NCBI GenBank assembly: GCA_964484045.1
Contig: CAZAEP010000157.1
Coordinates: forward strand, 1-6,430
Direction of reading: 5' to 3'
Length of the DNA: 6,430 nucleotides
From: J134 sp964484045
Lineage (GTDB): Bacteria > Pseudomonadota > Alphaproteobacteria > Sphingomonadales > Rhodothalassiaceae
Under the pieces are notes generated by a model, which searched no databases, had not been told where the DNA came from, and worked only from the letters and a program-made list of their open reading frames with translations. Below are positions 1-6,071 of the stretch, one piece after another (position 1 is the first letter of the stretch; the number at the start of each line of letters is the position of its first letter). A program made the translations under genes and the position numbers.

Positions 1-1
1 G

Positions 2-607
2 ATGAGAACCATGCTCCAGCGAACTGCCGTCCTGCTTCTGGCTCTTGCCGTCGCCGCCTGCGCGGCGCCGCGTTTCGAGGCCGATGTCACACGCTTTTAT
101 GTCGATGACGTTCACGCCTTCGCGGGCAAGCGCGTGACGGTGAAGCCCGCGCGTCCCGATCTCGACGGGCCCGCCTTCGCCGACTATGCGGCGCTGCTCG
201 GCGAAGCTCTCGGAAAACTGGGCTTCGTCCCCGCCGGCGAGGACGCCCCCGACTGGATCGCCGATCTCGACTACTCGGTGACCCCGCTCGCGACCGAGTC
301 CGAAAGCGGCGCCCGAATCGGCATCGGCGGCGGACATTTCGGACGCCATGTCGGGGTGAGCGGCGGCCTCAGCCTGCCGCTGGGCGAAGACGAGCCGGAC
401 ACCGTCTATTCGCGCCGCATCAGTCTCGCTTTCGTCGATGCCGCGAGCGGGACGCGCCTGTGGGAGGGGCGCGCGGTCTCGGTCGGACGGGCGAGGGACC
501 TCAAGGCGGTGATGCCGCTGCTGATCGAGGCCCTGCTCCGGAATTTTCCGGGCGAGTCGGGAAAGACCGTCAAGGTCGCGCTTCCGGTGGTGGACCCCCG
601 CCGGTAA
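2..607 (+). CDS. DUF4136-type outer-membrane lipoprotein (hypothetical)
   Basis: Predicted lipoprotein of 201 residues, role unknown. Residues 1-19 form a signal peptide with an Arg-containing n-region and a Leu/Ala-rich core, ending in the lipobox VAAC, so Cys20 would be lipidated. Ala, not Asp, follows the Cys, which favours outer-membrane sorting if the usual Lol rule applies. The mature part has the pattern I associate with DUF4136: a FEADVTRF start (residues 25-32), a FADYAALLGEAL helix (59-70), a DWIADLDYSV strand (84-93), a glycine-rich stretch (103-122) and a late strand with GTRLWEGRA (150-158). The start is uncertain: ATG codons at 2 and 11 both give a workable signal peptide, and the ribosome-binding region lies outside the window. 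The carboxypeptidase gene follows on the same strand after 66 bases, so co-transcription is possible. Lipoprotein call firm; family fairly sure; function unknown. Confidence 0.82.
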   Translation: MRTMLQRTAVLLLALAVAACAAPRFEADVTRFYVDDVHAFAGKRVTVKPARPDLDGPAFADYAALLGEALGKLGFVPAGEDAPDWIADLDYSVTPLATESESGARIGIGGGHFGRHVGVSGGLSLPLGEDEPDTVYSRRISLAFVDAASGTRLWEGRAVSVGRARDLKAVMPLLIEALLRNFPGESGKTVKVALPVVDPRR

Positions 608-661
608 ACGCCCCGGGAGCCGGGAGGCGAATGCTGCCGGACGGACGGCGGCACGAACATC

Positions 662-667
662 AAGGGG
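662..667 (+). promoter_or_regulatory. Ribosome binding site of the M14 carboxypeptidase gene
   Basis: AAGGGG lies 6 bases before the ATG at 674 and supports that start. The other nearby ATG, at 631, is in a different frame. Confidence 0.55.
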
Positions 668-673
668 AACGGG

Positions 674-1804
674 ATGATCGAGATCAGCAGCAATTTCGAC
701 GGCGGCAATATCGAGGTCAGGAAGGCGGAATGGGCGAACGACATCCGCCTCGGCATCCGTCGCGACAACAATTCGCATTTCTATCAGTGGTTCCATTTCC
801 GCCTCACCGGGGCCCAGAACGCCGAGACGCGCATCACCATCGAGGGGCTGAAGGACTCGGCCTATCCCGACGGCTGGCAGAACTACCGGGCCGTCGCCTC
901 CTATGATCGCCAGAACTGGTTTCGCGTGCCGACGGAGTTCGACGGCGAGTCGCTGATCATCGCCCATCGTCCCGAGGCGGACGTCGTCTGGTACGCCTAT
1001 TTCGCCCCCTATTCGATGGAGCGCCATGCCGATCTCGTCGCACATGCCAATTGCCATCCGATGACCCGCGTGCGCTCTCTGGGCAGAACCATCGACGGCC
1101 AGGACATCGATCTCATCGAGCTCGGCAATGGCGGCGAGGGGGCGCGCAAGATCTGGATCGGCGCCCGGCAGCATCCCGGCGAGACGATGGCCGAATGGTG
1201 GATGGAAGGCTGCCTCGACCGTCTCCTCGATGGTGACGACCCGGTGGCGCGTGCGCTGCTCGAGAAGGCGCGCTTCTACATCGTGCCGAACATGAACCCG
1301 GACGGCTCGCGGCGCGGCCATCTGCGCACCAACGCCGCCGGCGTCAATCTCAATCGCGCCTGGAGCGATCCCTCCGAGGAGACGAGTCCCGAGGTCTTCT
1401 GGGTGCGCAAGGCGATGCACCGCATCGGCGTCGATTTCCATCTCGACGTCCATGGGGACGAAGCGCTGCCCTACAACTTTCTCGCCGGCTTTGAAGGCAT
1501 TCCTTCGCTCACCGAGCGGCAGACGACGCTGTTCGGGCGCTACAAGGCGGCGCTCCTGCGCGCCAGCCCGGACTTCCAGACCGAGCACGGCTATCCCGTC
1601 GACGCGCCGGGTACGTCGGACCTCCGGAAGTGCACCGACTATGTGGCCGAGACCTTCGGCTGCCTCGCCATGACGCTGGAGATGCCGTTCAAGGACAATG
1701 CCAACGCGCCCGATCCGGTCCACGGCTGGTCGCCGCAGCGCTGCCGGCACCTCGCCCGCGCCTGTCTCGACGCCCTGCTCGAGGTGATCGACGATCTGCG
1801 CTGA
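674..1804 (+). CDS. M14 family cytosolic-type zinc carboxypeptidase (CCP/Nna1-like)
   Basis: Predicted zinc metallocarboxypeptidase of 376 residues, the usual length for bacterial members of the cytosolic carboxypeptidase (CCP, AGBL/Nna1-like, M14D) subfamily. The N-terminal part carries the CCP beta-sandwich signature HFYQWFHFRLTG (35-46), followed by SYDRQNWFRV (76-85) and YAYFAPYS (107-114). In the catalytic domain, HPGE gives zinc ligands His167 and Glu170, and DVHGDE supplies the third ligand His260. RTNAAGVNLNR (218-228) holds the substrate-carboxylate residues Asn227 and Arg228, and TLEMPF contains the likely catalytic base Glu336. All key residues are present, so the enzyme should be active. 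No signal peptide is seen, so it should act in the cytoplasm. Eukaryotic relatives trim C-terminal or side-chain glutamates from tubulin; the bacterial substrate is not established. It ends 12 bases from the convergent DUF2336 gene. Family assignment is strong; substrate unknown. Confidence 0.93.
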   Translation: MIEISSNFDGGNIEVRKAEWANDIRLGIRRDNNSHFYQWFHFRLTGAQNAETRITIEGLKDSAYPDGWQNYRAVASYDRQNWFRVPTEFDGESLIIAHRPEADVVWYAYFAPYSMERHADLVAHANCHPMTRVRSLGRTIDGQDIDLIELGNGGEGARKIWIGARQHPGETMAEWWMEGCLDRLLDGDDPVARALLEKARFYIVPNMNPDGSRRGHLRTNAAGVNLNRAWSDPSEETSPEVFWVRKAMHRIGVDFHLDVHGDEALPYNFLAGFEGIPSLTERQTTLFGRYKAALLRASPDFQTEHGYPVDAPGTSDLRKCTDYVAETFGCLAMTLEMPFKDNANAPDPVHGWSPQRCRHLARACLDALLEVIDDLR

Positions 1805-1816
1805 GGGCGGCGACGC

Positions 1817-2782
1817 CTATTCGTCCTTGTCCCGTTCGAGCCCCTCGATCACGGCCGCGGCCAGCTTCTTGATCCGCGCCGGCGACATGCCCGCCTTCCT
1901 GAGCAGCTTGCCGAGATAGGCCGGCTTGCCGGTGTGGATCACCGCCTCGACGGCGGCGATGTCGATGCCGCTGCGAAAGGCGACGACGCTTTCGAAAAAG
2001 CGTATGCCGCCATGCCGCGTGACATCGATCAGCAGGCGGTCGGTGAGCGCGCCGCGCTCGTCGAGCTGACGGATGTATTCGTTGAGAGCGCAGCGGCTCG
2101 CACTCTTGACCCAACGCACGAGATTGGCCCCCGTCGCGGCGGCGGTGACGCCCTCCGCCTGCCGGGGGTCGAGACCGTGCCTTTCGATCAGTTCCGCGCG
2201 GCAGGCCTCGGAGATGCGCTCGATCAGTTGATGAACGACCTCGATGCTGAGATCGCTGCGCCGGGCGAGATACTCCATGAGTGCCTGATTGCCGCCGAAT
2301 CGCTGCACGACCGTGGCGCCGGCCTCGTGCATCTCGGCACCCGGGTTGCGGACGAGAAAGGTGACCGAGCGCTCACCGCCGGCCTCGGCGATGGCCACGG
2401 CGACGATGCTCGGCACCTTCGAACGCCGGGCGATGGCGACCCGGCCGTGCTCCTCGAGCTCGCGGGCGAGCGCCGCGAGATCCTCGTCCGAAAAGACCTC
2501 GGTCTGGGAAAGGAAGGGCCCCGAGACATCCTCCACGTCACGGGCGATCCGCTCGGCGAGCTTGCGCGGCAGATCGGCCGCGCGGCGGAGCTCGAAGGCA
2601 AGCGTCTGGCGAACCGCGACGCTCATGTCCCGTGCCAGCGAGTCGGCGACCTCCTCCACCACGCGCCGTTCGTCCTGCGGGTGCTCGTCGGCCAGAAACA
2701 GGCCGACCTTGCGCGCAAGCACGACCTTTTCGAGCTGCGCGTGGCTCGCCGACGGCAGCGAGGTAAAATCGGAAAACTTCAT
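1817..2782 (-). CDS. DUF2336 domain-containing protein (HEAT-like helical repeats)
   Basis: Protein of 321 residues matching the alphaproteobacterial DUF2336 family as I know it; function unknown. It is almost entirely helical, with no signal peptide or membrane segment, so it is probably cytoplasmic. Short amphipathic helix pairs repeat through residues 15-190, for example VRQTLAFELRRAADLPRKLA (57-76), and look HEAT-like, which suggests a protein-binding scaffold. The C-terminal part (205-315) is less repetitive and ends in a Lys/Arg/Glu/Asp-rich tail. Residues 72-120 align by eye with residues 76-123 of the PAS protein encoded at 4654-5949: P-x-K, then LAERIARD against VALALARD, then a Phe-Ser pair. 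It reads in the same direction as the hydrolase and lrp genes but is 89 bases downstream and may have its own promoter. The start ATG has only a weak ribosome-binding sequence (GGCCGGG region). Family fairly sure; role unknown. Confidence 0.85.
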   Translation of the reverse strand: MKFSDFTSLPSASHAQLEKVVLARKVGLFLADEHPQDERRVVEEVADSLARDMSVAVRQTLAFELRRAADLPRKLAERIARDVEDVSGPFLSQTEVFSDEDLAALARELEEHGRVAIARRSKVPSIVAVAIAEAGGERSVTFLVRNPGAEMHEAGATVVQRFGGNQALMEYLARRSDLSIEVVHQLIERISEACRAELIERHGLDPRQAEGVTAAATGANLVRWVKSASRCALNEYIRQLDERGALTDRLLIDVTRHGGIRFFESVVAFRSGIDIAAVEAVIHTGKPAYLGKLLRKAGMSPARIKKLAAAVIEGLERDKDE

Positions 2783-2834
2783 GACCCGGCCACGTTAACA
2801 CGAACGCACGATCACCGCAGTCTAGACGCGCGGC

Positions 2835-2864
2835 ATTTAAGACAGTTTTGAGGAACGTGGTTAA
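2835..2864 (-). promoter_or_regulatory. Possible promoter of the DUF2336 gene
   Basis: On the - strand, TTAACC (2864-2859) and TTAAAT (2840-2835) are separated by 18 bases. Each matches four of six sigma-70 consensus positions. Transcription would start near 2828, about 45 bases before the ATG. The spacer between the two genes is visibly more AT-rich than its surroundings. Weak call made by eye; read-through from the hydrolase gene is the alternative. Confidence 0.35.
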
Positions 2865-2871
2865 CGCGCGT

Positions 2872-3930
2872 TCACGTCTCGCCGGCGGAGAGGGCGTCGC
2901 GCACCTCCGGATGACCGCGAAAGGCGCAGATGGCGGCGACATACCAGGGAAAGGCGAGGCCCGCGCCGTGAAAGCCGACATGGCCCCCGCCGCGGACGAG
3001 AAGGACCGTCGCACGATCGCCGCCGGGCCAGGGGGCGCGACGATAGTCCGCGGCCGGGATCCACGGATCGTCGTCGGCATGGATGGCGAGCGTCGGCAGG
3101 CCGATCCTCTCGAGCGTCCGCATCGCGCTCTGCGAGCGGTAATAGGCCTCGAGGTCGCGAAAGCCGTGCGCCGGCACCACGATGGCGCGATCGAAATCGC
3201 TGATCCGGCGGAGAGCCCCCGGCACATCGATGCCGTCGCGGAAACGATGACGCCGGAGCCGGGCGACGAGGCGACGCTCGTAGATCCGGTTGCGCGGCGC
3301 CGCCATGCGCCGTGCCGTGGCGGCAAGATCGAGCGGCGCCGAAACGCTGACGATGCCGGCGAGATTTGCCGGCGGCCGCGGCTCGGCGGCGAGGCGCAGG
3401 AGCAGGTGCCCGCCGAGCGAAAAGCCGACGGCGACGACCTGCCGTCGCGGCCAGCGCGCAGCGATCAGCGCAAGCACATCGACGAGGTCGGCGGTGAGCC
3501 CCGCATGATAGGGCCCGCGACTGCACCGCACCGGATCGGCGCCGCGCAGATTGAGACGCAGGACGGCGTGGCCCTGTGCGATCAGCGCGCCCGCCGTCAG
3601 CCGCATATAGGCGCTGTCCTCGCAGCCGCCGAGCCCGTGGACGAGCAGGAAGAGCGGGCGACGGCGCTCCTCTCTCCGCGGACGGTCGAGGACGGCGGAA
3701 AGACGCCCGCACCGCCGGTCGCGCAAGGGAATCGCGAGCCGCTCGCGATGCGTTCCGGCGATCCCGGGCAGCGGAACGAGGCTGTTGCGCAGGGTCTGAA
3801 GGTCACCGCCGCGCCAGGGAAAGCGCGGCCGAAAGGGCGGAAGATCGCGCAGGAAGGGCGCGTTCGCGTCGCCATGAAGGCAGACGAAGCCGCCCCGGGG
3901 ATCGCCGGCCGCGGGTCCGTCGCCGCGCAC
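2872..3930 (-). CDS. YheT-family alpha/beta-fold hydrolase
   Basis: Predicted serine hydrolase of 352 residues in the YheT-like (UPF0017/ABHD1-3-related) branch of the alpha/beta-hydrolase fold. The family-typical N-terminal element PRFPWRGGDLQTL (35-47) precedes the core. LLVHGLGG (95-102) is the oxyanion-hole loop and GFSLGG (169-174) the nucleophile elbow with Ser171. HADDDPWIP (284-292) holds the likely catalytic Asp, and GGGHVGF (314-320) holds the His, His317. The triad is therefore complete. NLRGADP (127-133) is also typical of the family. There is no signal peptide. Physiological substrates of bacterial YheT proteins are poorly known; esterase activity is the general expectation. I chose the GTG start at 3930, 6 bases after the stop of the lrp gene. 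No in-frame ATG precedes the conserved N-terminal element, and the tight spacing suggests translational coupling and one lrp-hydrolase transcript. GC bias and many Arg codons match the neighbours. Confidence 0.9.
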   Translation of the reverse strand: MRGDGPAAGDPRGGFVCLHGDANAPFLRDLPPFRPRFPWRGGDLQTLRNSLVPLPGIAGTHRERLAIPLRDRRCGRLSAVLDRPRREERRRPLFLLVHGLGGCEDSAYMRLTAGALIAQGHAVLRLNLRGADPVRCSRGPYHAGLTADLVDVLALIAARWPRRQVVAVGFSLGGHLLLRLAAEPRPPANLAGIVSVSAPLDLAATARRMAAPRNRIYERRLVARLRRHRFRDGIDVPGALRRISDFDRAIVVPAHGFRDLEAYYRSQSAMRTLERIGLPTLAIHADDDPWIPAADYRRAPWPGGDRATVLLVRGGGHVGFHGAGLAFPWYVAAICAFRGHPEVRDALSAGET

Positions 3931-3936
3931 GGCCCT

Positions 3937-4437
3937 TCATTCCGTCGCCATCTCTTCCTTCGGCGGCGGCGGCATGGGCACGCCGGGCTCCCGCTTCGAG
4001 GCGCGAATGGTGAGCGAGGTCTTGACGCTTTCCACATTCGGCGCCGGCGTCAGCTCGGAGATGAGAAAGCGTTGAAATTCCGCCAGATCGCGCGCCACGA
4101 TCTTCAGAATGAAGTCGATTTCCCCGTTCAGCATGTAGCATTCGCGCACCAGCGGCCATTGCGCGACCTGGCGCTCGAAATTCTGCAGATCGGCCTCCGC
4201 CTGGCTCTTGAGCGACACCAGCGCGAACACCGTGATGCCGAAGCCGAGGGCCTCCTGATCGAGATCGGCATGGTAGCCGCGAATGAATCCCGACTCCTCG
4301 AGGGCGCGCACGCGACGCAGACAGGGCGGGGCGGTAATCCCGACTCGGTCGGCGAGATCGACATTGGTGATTCGCCCTTCATTCTGCAGGGTTGTGAGAA
4401 TTTTCACGTCCACTGCATCGAGTTTTACTCTTGGCAT
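3937..4437 (-). CDS. Lrp/AsnC family transcriptional regulator
   Basis: DNA-binding regulator of 166 residues, normal for the feast/famine (Lrp/AsnC) family. The N-terminal winged helix-turn-helix starts with LDAVDVKILTTLQNEGR (6-22) and continues through NVDLADRVGI (25-34) to the recognition helix region APPCLRRVRALEESGFI (36-52), then GYHADLD (54-60). The C-terminal ligand-binding and oligomerisation domain (RAM, about 65-146) includes VREC-YMLNGEIDFILKI (97-113), the segment that in Lrp contributes to effector binding. Residues 151-166 form an unusual Pro/Glu-rich tail. Such proteins respond to amino acids and often regulate themselves and an adjacent gene; the effector here cannot be read from sequence. 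It heads a tight pair with the hydrolase gene, is divergent from the PAS protein gene, and has a clear promoter and operator-like palindromes upstream. GAGGAG (4452-4447) lies 9 bases before the ATG and confirms the start. Confidence 0.95.
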   Translation of the reverse strand: MPRVKLDAVDVKILTTLQNEGRITNVDLADRVGITAPPCLRRVRALEESGFIRGYHADLDQEALGFGITVFALVSLKSQAEADLQNFERQVAQWPLVRECYMLNGEIDFILKIVARDLAEFQRFLISELTPAPNVESVKTSLTIRASKREPGVPMPPPPKEEMATE

Positions 4438-4446
4438 GGCCGACCG

Positions 4447-4452
4447 CTCCTC
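4447..4452 (-). promoter_or_regulatory. Ribosome binding site of the lrp-family gene
   Basis: GAGGAG on the - strand, 9 bases upstream of the ATG at 4437, is a good Shine-Dalgarno match at normal spacing and fixes the start of the regulator. Confidence 0.7.
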
Positions 4453-4479
4453 AGCTTGTCAGGTCGTATCGAAAGAAAA

Positions 4480-4489
4480 ATTCGCGAAT
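4480..4489. promoter_or_regulatory. Candidate Lrp-family operator, palindrome 1
   Basis: ATTCGCGAAT is a perfect 10-base palindrome in the AT-rich leader between the regulator's promoter and its start codon. Its core TTCGCG recurs 19 bases away in the second palindrome. The operator role is inferred from position and from the habit of Lrp/AsnC proteins to bind several phased sites near their own promoters. Confidence 0.45.
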
Positions 4490-4495
4490 CCTATC

Positions 4496-4511
4496 GCATT
4501 TCGCGTATTGC
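4496..4511. promoter_or_regulatory. Candidate Lrp-family operator, palindrome 2
   Basis: GCATTTCGCGTATTGC is an imperfect palindrome with 12 of 16 positions symmetric. It lies just downstream of the predicted transcription start of the regulator gene (near 4515), where a bound protein would block transcription. Its centre is 19 bases, close to two helical turns, from that of palindrome 1. Confidence 0.45.
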
Positions 4512-4521
4512 AACTAAGAAT

Positions 4522-4550
4522 ATTATAAGCCTAACTCAGGAAATTGCCAA
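4522..4550 (-). promoter_or_regulatory. Sigma-70-type promoter of the lrp-hydrolase genes
   Basis: On the - strand, TTGGCA (4550-4545) is followed after exactly 17 bases by a perfect TATAAT (4527-4522). This is the best promoter match in the window, in its most AT-rich stretch. Transcription should start near 4515, giving a leader of about 78 bases that contains both candidate operator palindromes. No equally good promoter for the divergent + strand gene was found in this spacer. Confidence 0.75.
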
Positions 4551-4633
4551 GTAACGCCCGGCATGAAGATGTGAGTTGGCGAACAGGGCCCGAGCGGGCA
4601 AAGTCTGGCATCTTGAAGAGGGGGGTGCAAGGC

Positions 4634-4640
4634 AGGAGGG
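4634..4640 (+). promoter_or_regulatory. Probable ribosome binding site of the PAS protein gene
   Basis: AGGAGGG is the strongest Shine-Dalgarno match near the gene start. It lies 13 bases before the ATG at 4654, somewhat farther than usual. It favours that ATG over the in-frame TTG at 4576, since it would otherwise fall inside the coding region. Confidence 0.5.
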
Positions 4641-4653
4641 TCGAGACTGCCCG

Positions 4654-5949
4654 ATGTGGAGTGACGGCGAGCCACCATCGAGCGCGGCGGAGCTCGAGGC
4701 ACTCGAGGAGCGCACCGCGCTTTTCGTGGCGCTCGCCGAGCGCCTGATTCACGGCGAAGCGGGCGACGAGCCGGAACGCCGGGCGCATCTGCTGCGGCTG
4801 CTGATCAGTCTCATGGCCGAGTCGAGGGAGAAGGCGCGCGCCGAGGTCATCGCCAAGGTCGCCGAGATGCCGTCGCCGCCCAAGGACGTGGCGCTCGCGC
4901 TGGCCCGCGACAAGGCGAGTCTGGCGGCGCCGCTTCTGCGCAAGGCGCCCTTCTCGCAGAACGAGCTCATCGAGCTCGTCATGCGCACCGGTCCCGAGCA
5001 TCATATCGAGATCGCCAAACGGCCCGATCTGACGCTCGACATCTGGCTTGCCCTGGCGCGCGCGGCGGCGCGGCGGGCGCGCGCGCCGGAGACCGGCGAG
5101 ACCGCCATCGACGAGGGGACGTCCCCCGCACGGCCGGAGATCGGGCCCCCACCGCCGGATCAGGAAGAGAGCATCACCACGGTGTCGATCAGCGATCCGG
5201 GGATCGCGGTCCCGCCTCTCTCGGAAGAGGCGTTCGAGCCCTTCTCGCCCGGGCCCGGGCCGGCCGCGCCGGCAGCTCCCGAGCCGCCAGCCGCCGCCGA
5301 GCGAACGGATGCCGACAGGACAGGGCGGTCGCCGGAGGCGACCCCGCCCCGCCAAGCCGCGACGGCGGCCGCGTCCACGACGGGCCCCTTGCGCATGGCC
5401 GCGCCGCTCGACGATCCGGGGCCCCATGGCTGGCGGTTCGAGACCGATCGCGAGGGTCGTCTGGTGCGCCTTTCGCCCAATGCGCGGCTGGCCTTCGGCG
5501 ATGCCGCGGCGGGGCTCGTCGGCGAGCCGTTCGCGCAGGTCGTGCAGCTCCACAGCGCGGTGCCGAGCAAGGACGAGGTCGGCGAGGCGATGGCTCGCTG
5601 GGCGCCGCTGCACGACGTCATCGTCGAGACCATGGTCGGCGACGGTCCGGCGCGCCGCTGGCGCATCCGCGCCCGCCCCCGCTTCTCCTTCCCCGACGGC
5701 CGCTTCGAGGGCTATGTCGGAACCGCCATCGATCCCGACGCCGAGCCGACGAGACGGGCGCCGCCGAGGGACCCGGCGGCGCTGCTCGACCGCCTCGCCG
5801 CGGCGGCGGAGCGCCTGGCCGAAGCGGCGCCGACGCCGGAACTGCGCGACTATGCGCAGGCGATGATGGAGTGCGTCGAGGCGCTCAGGGCGATGCCGAT
5901 GACGCCGCCGGACACCGGCGCAACGCGGCGTGCGGAGAGGAAGGGCTGA
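4654..5949 (+). CDS. DUF2336-like helical domain plus PAS domain protein, no kinase domain
   Basis: Protein of 431 residues, probably a cytoplasmic signalling protein; partner and signal unknown. Residues 12-145 are helical and resemble DUF2336/HEAT-like repeats, with the segment 76-123 aligning to the neighbouring DUF2336 protein. Residues about 146-250 are a low-complexity Pro/Ala/Glu linker. Residues 257-360 look like a PAS domain: HGWRFETDREGRLVRLSPNA (258-277), FG at 281-282, GLVGEPF (287-293), and closing strands RRWRIRARPRF then FEGYVGTAID (351-360). Related alphaproteobacterial proteins, as I recall them, continue into a histidine kinase. Here the chain ends with a short helical tail (374-414) that has LRDYAQAMMECVEALRA where a HisKA motif might sit, but without the phospho-accepting His. 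The PAS pocket shows no cofactor-specific residue I can name. The ATG at 4654 is preferred; an in-frame TTG at 4576 would add 26 residues of unconvincing sequence. It is transcribed towards trxB. Confidence 0.82.
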   Translation: MWSDGEPPSSAAELEALEERTALFVALAERLIHGEAGDEPERRAHLLRLLISLMAESREKARAEVIAKVAEMPSPPKDVALALARDKASLAAPLLRKAPFSQNELIELVMRTGPEHHIEIAKRPDLTLDIWLALARAAARRARAPETGETAIDEGTSPARPEIGPPPPDQEESITTVSISDPGIAVPPLSEEAFEPFSPGPGPAAPAAPEPPAAAERTDADRTGRSPEATPPRQAATAAASTTGPLRMAAPLDDPGPHGWRFETDREGRLVRLSPNARLAFGDAAAGLVGEPFAQVVQLHSAVPSKDEVGEAMARWAPLHDVIVETMVGDGPARRWRIRARPRFSFPDGRFEGYVGTAIDPDAEPTRRAPPRDPAALLDRLAAAAERLAEAAPTPELRDYAQAMMECVEALRAMPMTPPDTGATRRAERKG

Positions 5950-5962
5950 GGGGCGCGCCCCT
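5949..5962. repeat. 14-base perfect palindrome at the end of the PAS protein gene
   Basis: AGGGGCGCGCCCCT begins at the last base of the TGA stop and ends in the first base of the putative trxB -35 element. As RNA it could form a 5-pair stem with a CGCG loop, but no U-run follows, so it is a poor intrinsic terminator. It may instead be a protein-binding site. Confidence 0.4.
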
Positions 5963-5990
5963 TGCACGGCGTCTCCGACGTCTCTAAATA
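5962..5990 (+). promoter_or_regulatory. Possible promoter of trxB
   Basis: TTGCAC (5962-5967) and TAAATA (5985-5990) are 17 bases apart in the 122-base spacer before trxB. The spacing is ideal but each hexamer matches only about half of the consensus. The AT-rich -10 stands out from very GC-rich surroundings. Transcription would start near 5997, about 75 bases before the ATG. Confidence 0.45.
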
Positions 5991-6058
5991 TGCCTCCGGC
6001 TTGAGCCCCGCCGCTCATGGTCGTGTCGTCCTTCGCCCGCTCGCTCGACTCTCGCCTC

Positions 6059-6063
6059 GGAGA
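6059..6063 (+). promoter_or_regulatory. Ribosome binding site of trxB
   Basis: GGAGA lies 8 bases before the ATG at 6072 and supports that start. Confidence 0.6.
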
Positions 6064-6071
6064 CCTCCCTC

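Noticed and set aside
1804..1817. Short GC hairpin between the convergent carboxypeptidase and DUF2336 genes as a shared terminator
   Set aside because: The possible stem is only 4 base pairs (GGCG/CGCC) and has no U-run on either strand.
1934..2851. Open frame on the + strand (305 codons) opposite the DUF2336 gene
   Set aside because: No motif is visible, and the opposite frame matches a known family along its full length.
2855..2877. Palindromic cluster (AACGCGCGTT flanked by ACGTG and CACGT) at the hydrolase stop as a terminator
   Set aside because: The inner and outer stems are offset by three bases, the hairpin is weak and no U-run follows on the - strand. It may be chance.
2848..4554. 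Long open frame on the + strand (568 codons) across the hydrolase and lrp genes
   Set aside because: It is antisense to two genes with complete catalytic and DNA-binding motifs. Its translation has no recognisable domain, and long antisense frames are common in GC-rich DNA.
4555..4653. Extra N-terminal coding from the TTG at 4576 for the PAS protein
   Set aside because: The added 26 residues show no conserved pattern, and the strong AGGAGGG at 4634-4640 would lie within the coding region. The ATG at 4654 is simpler.
4531..6018. Long open frame on the - strand (495 codons) opposite the PAS protein gene
   Set aside because: The + strand frame has a recognisable PAS domain and DUF2336-like helices. 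The antisense translation is Arg/Gly-rich and low in complexity, typical of a shadow frame.
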